Positions 52,727 to 62,270 are shown, counted from the stretch's first letter. The stretch is DNA of 64,000 nucleotides from Galbibacter kalidii (GCF_026241135.1 NZ_JAPFGA010000007.1:62001-126000), one strand, 5' to 3'. Program-made: numbers and translations. The notes: a model not told the origin generated them from the letters alone.

Positions 52727-54049
52727 ATGAAAAAAAATAACTTGGTATTGCTATGCGCCTTTTTTGCCATGGTAACCCTGACTTTCTCTTGTAAAGAGGC
52801 TGCTAAAAAAGAAACTTCGGAAAAAGAAATAACCGAAGATCAAATTATAGCCAAGGCTAAAGAAATCCATGCAAACGTTATTACGCTGGATACGCATTGC
52901 GATATCAACGTAAACAATTTCACCGATTCTATTAACTACACACAACGACTTGACAGTCAGGTGAATATTCCGAAAATGGAAGAAGGCGGACTCGATGTGG
53001 CTTGGCTTATTGTGTATACCGGACAGGATACCCTCACCGCCGAAGGCTATAAAAAGGCCTACAACAACGCGATTTCCAAATTTGAAGCGATTCACAGGCT
53101 TTGTGAAGATATTGCTCCCGGGAAAATCGGTTTGGCTTTGAATTCTGAAGATGTGCGCCGTCATCACGTAGCGGGTAAAAAAGTAGCCATGATCGGTATT
53201 GAGAACGGCTACCCTATCGGAACCGACATCAGCAATGTAAAGAAATTCTACGATCTTGGCGGACGTTATATGTCACTTGCGCACCAAGGCCACAGTCAGT
53301 TATCCGACTCCAACACCGGTGAAAAAGACAGCGTTTGGCTTCACAATGGGTTGAGTGAACTCGGAAAAGAAGTTATTACCGAAATGAACAAATATGGGAT
53401 GATGATCGATGTTTCCCACCCTTCCAAAGAAGCAATGAGACAGATGATCGAACTGACCAAGGCTCCGGTGATCGCCTCCCACTCCTCTGCCCGTGCGCTA
53501 TGCAACCACAGCAGGAATCTCGATGACGAACAACTACAATGGCTTAAAGAAAATGGCGGCGTGGTACAAACTGTAGCTTTTGCTTCTTATGTGGACACTG
53601 AAAAAGCCGAAGCTTTTAACGCATTGGCGGATAAAATATTAAAGGAAGAAGCTGAAAAGAACAATTTTGCCATTCTAGAATGGGACGATGTAAGAGCGTT
53701 GTCTGATGAAGCGAGAGGTGCCTATTATAAGGAATATATGGCATTACGCGATAAAATAAAACCACAAATAGATTCCTTGTCCGAGGCCGGTAATCCCGTA
53801 GATGTAAGCGATTTTGTAGATCATATTGATTATATGGTTGAAAAAATCGGGATTGACCACGTGGGAATCAGCTCTGATTTTGACGGTGGCGGCGGTATCT
53901 ATGGATGGAACGATGCTTCTGAAACCCTGAACGTAACCATAGAATTGGTAAAAAGAGGTTATACCGAAGAAGATATTGAAAAACTGTGGAGCGGTAATCT
54001 CCTACGTGTTCTTGATGAAGTGCAGGCCGTTGCTAAAGAAATTAGTTAA
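52727..54049 (+). CDS. membrane dipeptidase (M19) lipoprotein
   Basis: 440 residues from the ATG at 52727; a GTG 24 nt upstream would add a poor leader. The lipobox is LTFSCKEA with lipidated Cys at about 22. The M19 zinc site shows TLDTHCDINVNNF (H-x-D), Glu in MIGIENGYPIG, and the later His residues in SLAHQGHSQLSDS and IASHSSARAL; SSDFDGGGG closes the site. Hydrolyses dipeptides, including D-amino-acid containing ones, in the periplasm. Monocistronic. Confidence 0.94.
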   Translation: MKKNNLVLLCAFFAMVTLTFSCKEAAKKETSEKEITEDQIIAKAKEIHANVITLDTHCDINVNNFTDSINYTQRLDSQVNIPKMEEGGLDVAWLIVYTGQDTLTAEGYKKAYNNAISKFEAIHRLCEDIAPGKIGLALNSEDVRRHHVAGKKVAMIGIENGYPIGTDISNVKKFYDLGGRYMSLAHQGHSQLSDSNTGEKDSVWLHNGLSELGKEVITEMNKYGMMIDVSHPSKEAMRQMIELTKAPVIASHSSARALCNHSRNLDDEQLQWLKENGGVVQTVAFASYVDTEKAEAFNALADKILKEEAEKNNFAILEWDDVRALSDEARGAYYKEYMALRDKIKPQIDSLSEAGNPVDVSDFVDHIDYMVEKIGIDHVGISSDFDGGGGIYGWNDASETLNVTIELVKRGYTEEDIEKLWSGNLLRVLDEVQAVAKEIS

Positions 54050-54090
54050 AGGTTAGATATAGGCTATTGTATGGTCAAAAAAACTCTCTC

Positions 54091-54150
54091 CTGTCAGTTC
54101 GAGCGCAGTCGAGAACTATCTATAGGTTTCGACTGCGCTCAACCTGACAA
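54091..54150. repeat. REP-like inverted repeat
   Basis: GTCAGTTCGAGCGCAGTCGA, GAAC, CTATCTATAG spacer, then GTTTCGACTGCGCTCAACCT, GAC: two near-perfect 24-bp arms. It can form a strong hairpin between the dipeptidase and arsC-like genes. The same arm sequence is at 52461-52500. Confidence 0.85.
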
Positions 54151-54182
54151 TCAAGTAAATTTTAATGTATAAACCACAAAAA

Positions 54183-54524
54183 ATGATCAAAATATACCAT
54201 AATCCACGTTGTAGAAAATCCAGGGAAGGGTTGCAATTGTTGGAAGCATCAGGAAAAGAGTTTGAAATTGTAAAATACCTTGAAGATGTTCCTTCAAAAA
54301 AAGAACTTCAGGAAATAATTAACTATTTAGGAATCCACCCTATTGAGCTCATCAGAAAAAATGAAGCAATCTGGAAAGAACAGTATAAAAACAAGGATAT
54401 GACTGACGATGAGATTGTTGAGGCTATGGTTTCAAATCCAAAATTGATAGAGCGTCCAATCGTAGTAAAAAATAAAGTAGCCGTGATAGGCAGACCGCCC
54501 GAAAACATTAAAACAATTTTATGA
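54183..54524 (+). CDS. arsenate-reductase/Spx-family protein (ArsC-like)
   Basis: 113 residues from the ATG at 54183 (MIKIYHNPRCRKSREGLQLL). The redox Cys in PRCRKSREG matches the ArsC glutaredoxin-fold active site (Cys-x5-R class), and GIHPIELIRKNEAIWKE and LIERPIVVKNKVAVIGRPPENI are typical. It may reduce arsenate with a glutaredoxin partner, or act as a general ArsC-like thiol protein; no arsenic genes are nearby. A shorter start is chosen over the one at 54165 because it fits the family N-terminus. Confidence 0.9.
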   Translation: MIKIYHNPRCRKSREGLQLLEASGKEFEIVKYLEDVPSKKELQEIINYLGIHPIELIRKNEAIWKEQYKNKDMTDDEIVEAMVSNPKLIERPIVVKNKVAVIGRPPENIKTIL

Positions 54525-54616
54525 AAAGTTTAACCTTTTAGGCTTAAACCATCATCTAAATTTGGCGTCTGACTTACATCAAGTAAGAAAAAAAACTACT
54601 AATTTTTACATTCACT

Positions 54617-57115
54617 ATGAGATTTAGACGCTACTGCTTTTTTGCAGCTATTTTGTTTTCAACATTTCTATCTGCACAAACTCCAAATGGAAATGTCCCA
54701 AAACAAATCAAACTTACCGGTAAGGTTGTAGATGCCGAAACAGCCGAACCCTTGGAATATGCCACCCTGGTATTAGAAAGCATTGACAACCCCAGCCAAG
54801 TAACAGGAGGGGTTACTGATGCCAATGGTTATTTTAATGTAGATGCTAAAGCCGGAAACTACAATATTAAGGTTGAATACATATCATACAAAACACATAC
54901 CCTAAACAATCAAAATCTAACGCAAGACAAAAACTTTGGAGTCATCAGGCTGTCTTTGGATGTTGCCACATTAGATGCTGTAGAAGTTACAGGGGAAAAA
55001 ACAACAGTGGAAGTTCGCCTTGACAAAAAAGTGTACAACATAGGAAAAGATTTGACTACCAGCGGTGCTTCCGTAAGTGACGCATTGAACAATGTCCCTT
55101 CCGTAACTGTTGATGTAGAAGGCGCCATTAGTCTCCGGGGGAATGAAAATGTGCGTATCCTTATCAACGGAAAGCCTTCTGCCATGGCCGGTTTTGGTTC
55201 AACAGATGCTTTACGCCAACTCCCAGCCGATGCCATCGAAAAAGTAGAAGTAATCACGAGTCCGTCTGCCCGTTATGATGCAGAGGGAACTGCCGGGATA
55301 TTAAATATTGTTCTTAAAAAAGAGAAAACGCGAGGTTTTAATGGCTCTGTCAGTTTAAATACAGGCTACCCTATCAGAAGTAGGACGAATGCCAATTTAA
55401 ACCTTAGGACAGATAAGTTCAACCTCTTTACCACTTTAGGATATTCCTATAGCGAACCGCCAGGAAATGCTTATTTTGACAACCACTACTTCAGTGGAGA
55501 ATATGACAGGATTATCGAAGACCGGGATATGTTCCGAAAAAACCAAGGGGTGAATGCCAATATCGGTTTGGAATATTTTTTAACCGAAAGATCCTCGATC
55601 ACAGGTAGTTTCTTCACCCGCTTTTCTGATGAACAAGACGTTACGGAAAATAATACATCTCGATTTGTTGATAATGCACTGAACAGTAGAACCATCCGTA
55701 GGGAAACTGAAAATGAAGACGATAAAACCTATCAGGTGTCATTGAACTATACCAATAATTTTAATGAAGACGGACATAAATTAACAGCCGATTTTCAGTA
55801 TTCGTTTGACGATGAAGCTATTCTTACCGATATTGATGAGAACAGAAATTTTCCAACAGACAGCCTTCTGGCCCTCGAACTGATAGACGAAACAGAAGTA
55901 CAAAATGAATATTTGATACAAGCCGATTATGTGCTACCCATGGGTGAAGCACAGTTTGAAGCCGGATATCGCGGGAATTTTGAAGAAGAAGTAAACGACT
56001 ATCAGTTGGACATCTACAATCCGGAAACAGGTGATTTTGAAACTGATACCGGTCTCACCAATGAATTCACCTATACCGAAAATGTCAATGCGTTTTATAC
56101 GCAATACGGAAATAAACTAGGAAAGAAATTCTCTTTCTTGTTGGGTCTACGCTTGGAGAACACACAAATGAAAGGAAAAGTGGAATCTGAACTGAGTGAA
56201 TCCGATCTCAGTGAAGAATTGGGTGTTGATTTTGACACCAATTTTGATAAAAATTATCTGGGCCTCTTCCCTACCATCAATTTAGTTTATGAATTGGCTG
56301 AAAATGAAAATATCTCTTTGGGGTACAACAGACGTATCAACAGACCAAGGGGATGGTTTATCAACCCCTTCCCTTCCAGATCAAGTAGAACCAATGTTTT
56401 TCAAGGGAATCCCGACTTGGATCCAGCCTATGCCGATGCCTATGATATTGGGTATTTAAAAAGATGGGATAAGCTTACATTAACTTCTTCAGTTTACTAC
56501 CAAAGGGAAACCAATGCTTTTGAGCGTGTTCAGGAAGAAACGGGAGAGCAGACTTCAGATGGAATTAACATCATCAGGTCGCTTCCTATCAACCTGTCAA
56601 CCAATGAACGTTTTGGTGCCGAGGCAGGTATCATGTACAACCCTTCAAAGTGGTTGCGATTAAACGGAAGTTTTAACTTCTTTAAGTTTGCTACTGAAGG
56701 GATTTATAATGAAGTTGATTACGGAGCGGAAAATACGAGTTGGTTTGCGCGTTTTAGTTCTAAAGTAAGTTTACCGGCTAAGGTTGATTGGCAAACCAAT
56801 GCGTTCTACATGGGACCAAGGGAGAACTCCCAAACCCGATCAGAAGGCATGTTCTCGTTAAATTTAGCAATGAGCAAAGACATTATGAACGACAATGCTA
56901 CCATATCTTTTAACGTAAGCGATCTGTTGAACAGTAGAAAAAGACAATCGTTTACGGAAACACAGTTCTTTACTTCAGATAGTGAGTTCCAATGGAGACA
57001 AAGACAGTTTACCATTTCATTTATGTACCGTTTCAATCAGCAGAAAAATGGGCGTGAACGCGGTGGTAATAGGGAAATGCAAGATGATATGGATGGAGGA
57101 GGATTTCAAGGATAG
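54617..57115 (+). CDS. TonB-dependent receptor, outer-membrane beta-barrel family
   Basis: 832 residues. Signal peptide (1-20, ending LSAQ), carboxypeptidase-regulatory-like domain (about 30-115, KLTGKVVDAETAEPLEYATLVLE), plug (about 120-230, DALNNVPSVTVDVEGAISLRGNENVRILING) and a long barrel. The plug region with VRILINGKPSAMAGF and the barrel motif GYNRRINRPRGW are typical of OMP_b-brl_3-type receptors. No substrate loop stands out. The C-terminus is unusual: after the last strand it ends in a Gly/Asp/Met-rich tail (RGGNREMQDDMDGGGFQG). Confidence 0.93.
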   Translation: MRFRRYCFFAAILFSTFLSAQTPNGNVPKQIKLTGKVVDAETAEPLEYATLVLESIDNPSQVTGGVTDANGYFNVDAKAGNYNIKVEYISYKTHTLNNQNLTQDKNFGVIRLSLDVATLDAVEVTGEKTTVEVRLDKKVYNIGKDLTTSGASVSDALNNVPSVTVDVEGAISLRGNENVRILINGKPSAMAGFGSTDALRQLPADAIEKVEVITSPSARYDAEGTAGILNIVLKKEKTRGFNGSVSLNTGYPIRSRTNANLNLRTDKFNLFTTLGYSYSEPPGNAYFDNHYFSGEYDRIIEDRDMFRKNQGVNANIGLEYFLTERSSITGSFFTRFSDEQDVTENNTSRFVDNALNSRTIRRETENEDDKTYQVSLNYTNNFNEDGHKLTADFQYSFDDEAILTDIDENRNFPTDSLLALELIDETEVQNEYLIQADYVLPMGEAQFEAGYRGNFEEEVNDYQLDIYNPETGDFETDTGLTNEFTYTENVNAFYTQYGNKLGKKFSFLLGLRLENTQMKGKVESELSESDLSEELGVDFDTNFDKNYLGLFPTINLVYELAENENISLGYNRRINRPRGWFINPFPSRSSRTNVFQGNPDLDPAYADAYDIGYLKRWDKLTLTSSVYYQRETNAFERVQEETGEQTSDGINIIRSLPINLSTNERFGAEAGIMYNPSKWLRLNGSFNFFKFATEGIYNEVDYGAENTSWFARFSSKVSLPAKVDWQTNAFYMGPRENSQTRSEGMFSLNLAMSKDIMNDNATISFNVSDLLNSRKRQSFTETQFFTSDSEFQWRQRQFTISFMYRFNQQKNGRERGGNREMQDDMDGGGFQG

Positions 57116-57135
57116 AAATCGAGTAACATAGATAC

Positions 57136-57166
57136 AAAAAAAGAAGCCGTTTTGGCTTCTTTTTTT
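57136..57166. terminator. bidirectional terminator between convergent genes
   Basis: AAAAAAGAAGCC / GGCTTCTTTTTT stem with TTTT-flanks, 20 nt past the TonB receptor stop and touching the stop of the convergent small membrane gene. Confidence 0.85.
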
Positions 57167-57338
57167 ATTTGTCTTGTTTTGCTTTTTTAGCGGCTCTCTT
57201 TTCTTTTATCATTTCAATGATCGATCCTCCGATCCAATAAGGAATAACGAAGGTCAACAAAAAGATCATCAACCAAAATCCTATCGTCAGGATGGTAAGG
57301 AATGCTAAAAAACCAAGATACTGATCAAATTCAAACAT
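57165..57338 (-). CDS. small membrane protein of unknown function
   Basis: 57 residues from the ATG at 57336-57338 (MFEFDQYLGFLAFLTILTIG). An upstream start at 57401 would add an unlikely leader. Two hydrophobic stretches merge into one long segment (about 9-43), followed by IIEMIKEKRAAKKAKQDK, a basic tail. No motif is recognised. It ends at a shared terminator, convergent to the TonB receptor gene. Confidence 0.65.
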   Translation of the reverse strand: MFEFDQYLGFLAFLTILTIGFWLMIFLLTFVIPYWIGGSIIEMIKEKRAAKKAKQDK

Positions 57339-57574
57339 AGTTTCCGGAAATTTTTCTGAATTCGCTCCAAAGATAAGCACAATTCTTAATTTTTTGCCCA
57401 TCTAGGCTGAAATAATTTTTTATTCATCTGTGCAATTCTAAATTTTAATCTTATTTAGAGTCCTCCCCTAACCTCTTCTGACACTATATCCCACCCGTTT
57501 TGAATCTAAGTCATTTTTTTTGTAAATTGGGATAAGAAACTATATTTAAATTGCTGTAAAACAACTACTTTGTA

Positions 57575-58009
57575 ATGAAATCAATCATTTACTTTATTCC
57601 AGTTTTTTTCTGCTTCGGACTGCTGCTCAGTTGCTCTTCTAGTGATGATGGTTTGTCCAATCCCAAAATGGAAATGGAACAAGAAGACGATGAAAACAAC
57701 AATGATGATTCTCTTCCCCAAGGCGATTTTGTAGCCGACGCCCACCCCACTTCGGGCACTGCTACTGTAAATGCTGATGGCGACACCCTTTATTTTATGG
57801 ATTTTATGACTGATGACGAGCCAAATTTAGATGTCTATCTAGCAACAGACACCTCCGCTGGCGACTATGTATCGCTCGGTGATTTGCAGGGTATAGAAGG
57901 TGATTTTGATTATAACATTCCTTCAAGCGTCGACCTAGACAAGTACAATTATGTGCTTATTTGGTGTGTCGACTTTTCGGTAAATTTCGGCTATGCCGTT
58001 TTGGAGTGA
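57575..58009 (+). CDS. DM13-domain lipoprotein
   Basis: 144 residues. Lipoprotein signal with Cys at about 20 (LLLSCSSSDDG), an acidic spacer, then a DM13 domain: GDFVADAHPTSGTATV, LDVYLATDTSAGDYVSLGDLQG, and YNYVLIWCVDFSVNFGYAVL. DM13 domains are thought to bind heme or act in electron transfer via a conserved Cys, here the Cys in IWCVDF. Monocistronic with a weak promoter. Its role in this organism is unknown. Confidence 0.9.
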   Translation: MKSIIYFIPVFFCFGLLLSCSSSDDGLSNPKMEMEQEDDENNNDDSLPQGDFVADAHPTSGTATVNADGDTLYFMDFMTDDEPNLDVYLATDTSAGDYVSLGDLQGIEGDFDYNIPSSVDLDKYNYVLIWCVDFSVNFGYAVLE

Positions 58010-58083
58010 TTTTTTCGGAAACAACAACAGTTTTCCATAAAAACCAAAGCGCTTTCCCGCTTCAAAAATTACGTTAAAAAACG

Positions 58084-58091
58084 TACATTTG
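58084..58091 (+). promoter_or_regulatory. -7 box upstream of fumC
   Basis: TACATTTG matches TAnnTTTG and lies 25 bp before the ATG at 58116. Confidence 0.5.
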
Positions 58092-58115
58092 CTGGACTAA
58101 AACACTTCATGAATT

Positions 58116-59513
58116 ATGGATTACAGAATAGAAAAAGACACTATGGGGGAAGTAAAAGTCCCCGCAGATAAATTATGGGGAGCACAAACGGAACGCTCCA
58201 GAAATAATTTTAAAATAGGTGCTCCGGCATCCATGCCTTTAGAAGTTGTATACGGATTTGCTTATTTAAAAAAGGCTGCTGCTTATACCAATTGTGAGCT
58301 AGGGGTGCTTCCTGCCGAAAAAAGGGATCTTATTGCGCAGGCATGTGATGAAATTTTAGAAGGAAAACACGACGATCAGTTTCCTTTGGTGATATGGCAA
58401 ACCGGTTCGGGTACGCAAAGCAATATGAACGTCAATGAAGTGGTTGCGAACAGAGCTCATCAGCTGGCCGGGAAAAAGATCGGTGAAGGTGAAAAAACCT
58501 TACAACCCAATGATGATGTGAACAAATCGCAATCGTCCAACGACACCTTTCCTACCGGAATGCATATTGCAGCCTACAAAATGGTCGTTGAAAAAACCAT
58601 TCCCGGGGTTACACAGCTAAGAAACACACTACAAAAGAAATCCGATGAATTTAAAGATGTCGTAAAAATTGGGAGAACACATCTTATGGATGCCACTCCC
58701 CTCACCCTCGGACAGGAATTTTCGGGTTATGTTTCCCAATTGGATCACGGATTAAAAGCATTGAATAATACTTTAGATCACCTTTCTGAATTGGCTTTAG
58801 GGGGAACCGCTGTCGGTACCGGATTGAACACTCCAAATGGTTATGCCAAACGCGTAGCTGAATTTATCGCTAAGTTTACTGAGCATCCGTTCAAATCGGC
58901 TGACAATAAATTTGAAGCCTTGGCGGCACACGATGCTTTTGTGGAAACACACGGGGCTTTAAAACAATTGGCAGTATCGCTCAATAAGATCGCAAACGAT
59001 ATCCGTTTGATGGCTTCAGGGCCCCGAAGTGGTATTGGTGAACTTCTAATTCCGGCCAACGAACCCGGAAGCTCGATCATGCCGGGGAAAGTAAACCCAA
59101 CACAATGTGAAGCCCTTACCATGGTTTGCGCGCAAGTGATGGGGAATGATGTTGCCATTACCGTTGGCGGCACACAAGGACATTATGAATTGAACGTATT
59201 CAAACCCATGATGGCAGCGAATCTTTTGCAATCCGCCCGATTGATCGGTGATGCCTGTGTGAGTTTTGAACAACACTGTGCGAGTGGTATCGAACCTAAC
59301 CAAAAACGAATTGACGAATTGGTGAATAATTCGCTGATGCTGGTAACCGCACTGAACACCAAGATTGGTTATTACAAAGCTGCAGAGATTGCCAATAAAG
59401 CACACCAGGAAGGCACAACCCTTAAAGAAGCTGCTTTGGCCTTAGGATATCTCACCGCTGAAGAGTTTGACGAATGGGTAAAACCGGAAGACATGGTTGG
59501 TGGGTTGAAATAA
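58116..59513 (+). CDS. fumC: class II fumarate hydratase
   Basis: 465 residues. Interconverts fumarate and malate in the TCA cycle; iron-free homotetramer. Signatures: [14 protein letters not shown], the superfamily signature [36 protein letters not shown] and the B-site region. Length equals E. coli FumC. ATG at 58116 in the correct frame; another ATG at 58109 is out of frame. Monocistronic. Confidence 0.97.
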   Translation: MDYRIEKDTMGEVKVPADKLWGAQTERSRNNFKIGAPASMPLEVVYGFAYLKKAAAYTNCELGVLPAEKRDLIAQACDEILEGKHDDQFPLVIWQTGSGTQSNMNVNEVVANRAHQLAGKKIGEGEKTLQPNDDVNKSQSSNDTFPTGMHIAAYKMVVEKTIPGVTQLRNTLQKKSDEFKDVVKIGRTHLMDATPLTLGQEFSGYVSQLDHGLKALNNTLDHLSELALGGTAVGTGLNTPNGYAKRVAEFIAKFTEHPFKSADNKFEALAAHDAFVETHGALKQLAVSLNKIANDIRLMASGPRSGIGELLIPANEPGSSIMPGKVNPTQCEALTMVCAQVMGNDVAITVGGTQGHYELNVFKPMMAANLLQSARLIGDACVSFEQHCASGIEPNQKRIDELVNNSLMLVTALNTKIGYYKAAEIANKAHQEGTTLKEAALALGYLTAEEFDEWVKPEDMVGGLK

Positions 59514-59540
59514 TCAACCGATAAGCGTACATAAAAGTTA

Positions 59541-59726
59541 CGTCAGGTCGAGTGCCCTGTGGAATAGGTTGTTTCACGACATTCCACAGGGTGTATCGAG
59601 ACCCTTTGCAATGCTTCTCGATACATTTTTTTCTTCGCCAAGCTGCGAAAAAAACACTCGAAGTGACGAAAGAGAATACATTTTTTTACTTCGTCATAAA
59701 TTCGTGAAAAACACTCGAAGTGACGG
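59541..59726. repeat. REP-like repeat cluster downstream of fumC
   Basis: ACGTCAGGTCGAGTGCCCTG, then GTGGAATAGGTTGTTTCACG ACATTCCACAGGG forming a hairpin, CTTCTCGATACATTTTTT, and two copies of ACACTCGAAGTGACG (about 59652-59666 and 59710-59724). No gene. Confidence 0.75.
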
Positions 59727-59751
59727 TTTTATTTAAACTTAAATATGTAAA

Positions 59752-60162
59752 ATGGAACTAACAAACAAAAAAATCATCCTTTTTGACGGGGTTTGCAATT
59801 TGTGCAACAATACAGTCACTTTTGTCATAAAACGTGATAAAAAGGATGTGTTTCGTTTTGCTTCGCTACAAAGCGACATCGGACAAAAAATGCTGTCCGA
59901 TCGCGGGATTGATCCTGAAGTTGTGGATTCCATTGTACTTATCGAACCCGGTGTGGCATATTACACCAAATCCGCCGCTGCTATCGAAATCGCCAGGGAA
60001 ATAGGTGGTTTTTGGAAGGTTCTCAATGTTTTTAACCATATCCTACCGGAAAGTTTCCGTAACCTTATTTACGATCTTATCGCCAGAAACCGCTATAAAT
60101 GGTTCGGCAAAAAAGAAAGCTGTATGGTTCCTACGGCTGAGTTGAAAGGGAAGTTTTTGTGA
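59752..60162 (+). CDS. DCC-family thiol-disulfide oxidoreductase-like protein
   Basis: 136 residues. The family name motif appears as ILFDGVCNLCNNTVTFVIKRD (Asp-x-Cys-x2-Cys), then FRFASLQSDIGQKML and VVDSIVLIEPGVAYYTKSAAAIEIAREIGG. DCC proteins have a thioredoxin-like N-terminus and unknown partners. ATG at 59752. A terminator follows at 60326-60371. No clear pathway is suggested by neighbours. Confidence 0.92.
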   Translation: MELTNKKIILFDGVCNLCNNTVTFVIKRDKKDVFRFASLQSDIGQKMLSDRGIDPEVVDSIVLIEPGVAYYTKSAAAIEIAREIGGFWKVLNVFNHILPESFRNLIYDLIARNRYKWFGKKESCMVPTAELKGKFL

Positions 60163-60325
60163 GGTTAGAGGTTAGAGGTTAGAAATGTGTACATCCCTGA
60201 ATAAGGTTAACCGTGGAATTTTGATTTCAAGTACTAAATAATAATAAAAGTAAAAAATAGCTCCTCCCTTTAGACAAAGGGAGGTGGATTATCCGCCCAA
60301 AGCGGATAAGACGGAGGGTTCTGAT
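60163..60325. repeat. repeat-bearing spacer after the DCC gene
   Basis: Includes CTCCTCCCTTTAGACAAAGG GAGGTGG (about 60263-60289), CCGCCCAAAGCGG, and GACGGAGGG, all variants of the CCTCC...GGAGG repeat group also seen near 19855 and 35000. Confidence 0.55.
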
Positions 60326-60371
60326 GAGTCCGTTTTATAAATTGACACACTTTATGAAACGGACTCTTTTT
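60326..60371 (+). terminator. rho-independent terminator
   Basis: GAGTCCGTTTTATAAA / TTTATGAAACGGACTC stem with TTTTT following. It ends the DCC transcript and, on the other strand, may end the lipoprotein transcript. Confidence 0.8.
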
Positions 60372-60381
60372 GTACTGGGTT

Positions 60382-61353
60382 TTAAAAACTTCTAACAGCT
60401 CTTACATGATTTTCAAAACCTTTTATTCCAATATCATAAGTGGTTTGCAACCCATCATCTCCATTTCTGAAAGATTGCACCCAAGCTGCTTCATATCCAT
60501 TAGTTTCATAATTATCTTGATCTTCAAATTCAGTGGAGCTCCAATACCAACCATTGCAACATTCACTTTCGCCATCTTCAAAGTCTCCAAAACCATTAAG
60601 GTGTAAGTTGCTGTATATCAAGTCAAGTTCATCTTTACTGGGGAGATACCAATTAGTGTAACCGTCTAAAGTTAGTTCATCACATATTTTAGCGGCATAA
60701 TCTGATTCATTGCAAATTTTTACAATTTCATTAGTGTTTGATATTCCTGAACCGATTGATGAAAATTCAGCTCCCGAAACATTTGTTCCTTCACAACCCC
60801 ATATGGCACCAGTGCTTTGGTCAGAAGGAGCAGCTACCATTCCATTTCCATTACTTGTGTCTAAATAAAAGATCAAACCTCCCTGATAAGTTAGTCCATA
60901 CAGTTCTTCCAACAATGAATTATCGCTTTGATATATTTCAAAGGGTGTTTCCCCACTATCTAGCCTTTCTTGTAAACTTAATTCGTTAACATCGTTCAAA
61001 TTTATAGTTACCGAAATGTTTTTAAATCTATCTTCAGTTTCTATTCTAACTGTAGCTGTGACCTGAGAATTGTTTTCAAAATCAAATAAACTAGCGTTCA
61101 TAACAAATAGTTCTCCGGTTGATAGGTTTATTTCCATAGCATCATTTGGATTTTGTTCCTCAATAGAGAAAGACAAAGTCCCTTGATTTACAGTGGCATC
61201 AACTATGCCTAATGATTGATTATTCATTGGATTTTCATCTATTTCAGTTGAAAAATTTGAAGCTGTTATGGTTATATCAACTATTTCTTCGTCGCTATTT
61301 TCAGTACAAGAGATTACTATGCAAAATAATACTATAAACCTTATTTGTTCCAT
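60382..61353 (-). CDS. lipoprotein with cadherin-like and DUF1566-like domains
   Basis: 323 residues. Signal with a lipobox near Cys16 (FCIVISCTEN). A beta-rich N-terminal half resembling cadherin-type repeats: IDENPMNNQSLGIVDA, MEINLSTGELFVMNASLFDFEN and VTATVRIETEDRFKNISVTINLNDVNE. The C-terminal half resembles DUF1566/Lcl: GGLIFYLDTSNGNGMVAAPSDQ, AAKICDELTLDGYTNWYLPSKDELDLIY and ENHVRAVRSF. Surface adhesin-like architecture. Its start overlaps the end of the GIY-YIG-like gene by 13 bp, so the two are cotranscribed. Confidence 0.88.
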   Translation of the reverse strand: MEQIRFIVLFCIVISCTENSDEEIVDITITASNFSTEIDENPMNNQSLGIVDATVNQGTLSFSIEEQNPNDAMEINLSTGELFVMNASLFDFENNSQVTATVRIETEDRFKNISVTINLNDVNELSLQERLDSGETPFEIYQSDNSLLEELYGLTYQGGLIFYLDTSNGNGMVAAPSDQSTGAIWGCEGTNVSGAEFSSIGSGISNTNEIVKICNESDYAAKICDELTLDGYTNWYLPSKDELDLIYSNLHLNGFGDFEDGESECCNGWYWSSTEFEDQDNYETNGYEAAWVQSFRNGDDGLQTTYDIGIKGFENHVRAVRSF

Positions 61354-61979
61354 TTCGTATCTTTTTTTAAGATTCTAAATTCGTATTTTTCAGTCAAACT
61401 TTCTCTTATAGATTCAAAATCATAATTGTTTTCTGAACAAACTTGCTTAACAAACTTTTTAGCTTTAGAATATGAACAATGAAAAGTTTCGTGAGAATCT
61501 TGCCAATGTCCATCATGTTCATAATCGAGAGAAAAAGCATAGTTGTTTAAAAGTGAATTTGCTCTTGTTTCGATTCGTCCAGCATTTTTACTCTTAAGTG
61601 CAAATAGAACTTTCCAATCATTAAATCCAGCATAATTTGTTCTGTTTAATGATTCTGAACGTATTTCTACAGCTTTTGTGAACCCAATTTTAATAACATT
61701 TCCTGTCAAAGAACCTGCAATATATGTCACTCCAACAGAGTCGTTTCTTTTCTGAAAGGCCATGTGCGCTGTATTACATTGACAACAATGTCCGCTTCTT
61801 GTTCTTAAAGTGTGTCCTGATTTTTTACAAGGTGTTACATTATAAGCTATATATTTATTCAGCTCTTTCATTATTGGACGATACTTCGATTTAGACATCC
61901 CTTTTGCATTAAAAACAAACTTAAGATGAACTCTATGTTCGTTAAGAAAGTTAATTTGTTCTTTAGTTAAACCATGCAT
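61341..61979 (-). CDS. GIY-YIG-like (T5orf172-type) protein
   Basis: 212 residues. The N-terminal half is basic with a CCQC zinc-ribbon hint (GHTLRTRSGHCCQCNTAHMAF). The C-terminal half reads GVTYIAGSLTGNVIKIGFTKAVEIRSESLNRTNY, where Y-I and K-I-G-x-(T/S) in that spacing match the GIY-YIG/T5orf172 fold; ETRANSLLNNYAF supplies the Glu. This fold occurs in DNA-processing nucleases. ATG at 61977-61979, 160 nt after a LytTR-type promoter. The downstream lipoprotein overlaps its end. Confidence 0.75.
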   Translation of the reverse strand: MHGLTKEQINFLNEHRVHLKFVFNAKGMSKSKYRPIMKELNKYIAYNVTPCKKSGHTLRTRSGHCCQCNTAHMAFQKRNDSVGVTYIAGSLTGNVIKIGFTKAVEIRSESLNRTNYAGFNDWKVLFALKSKNAGRIETRANSLLNNYAFSLDYEHDGHWQDSHETFHCSYSKAKKFVKQVCSENNYDFESIRESLTEKYEFRILKKDTKWNK

Positions 61980-62145
61980 TTTGTTTCTTTTAAATTACCT
62001 ACAATTCCATTATATAAGCAAAGTACCATTTAACAATCTTCATTATCAAATATCATCGCTTTTTTGGCATAAACATTCCCCCAAAATAATCAAATTAACT
62101 TTAACAACCCTTGCGGAATCCCGTAAAACTTGTATTTATTCCCTT

Positions 62146-62211
62146 CTAAACTATATTTTTTTCTCTTAAAAGCACAATTATTGTTGTGAAGGGTTGGGGA
62201 TTTGTTGTGAA
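62146..62211 (-). promoter_or_regulatory. LytTR-type promoter for the GIY-YIG/lipoprotein operon
   Basis: On the minus strand, half-sites TTCACAACAA at 62211-62202 and 62190-62181 are identical and 21 bp apart. The -7-like box TAGTTTAG starts at 62153, 37 bp after the second half-site, and is identical to the box of the lipoprotein gene at 15613. Confidence 0.75.
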
Positions 62212-62270
62212 GGGTCAGAAGCCTGAAGTTTTAGGATTGGTGTTTTTTAGTTCTGGTTTGGGATTTCTTG

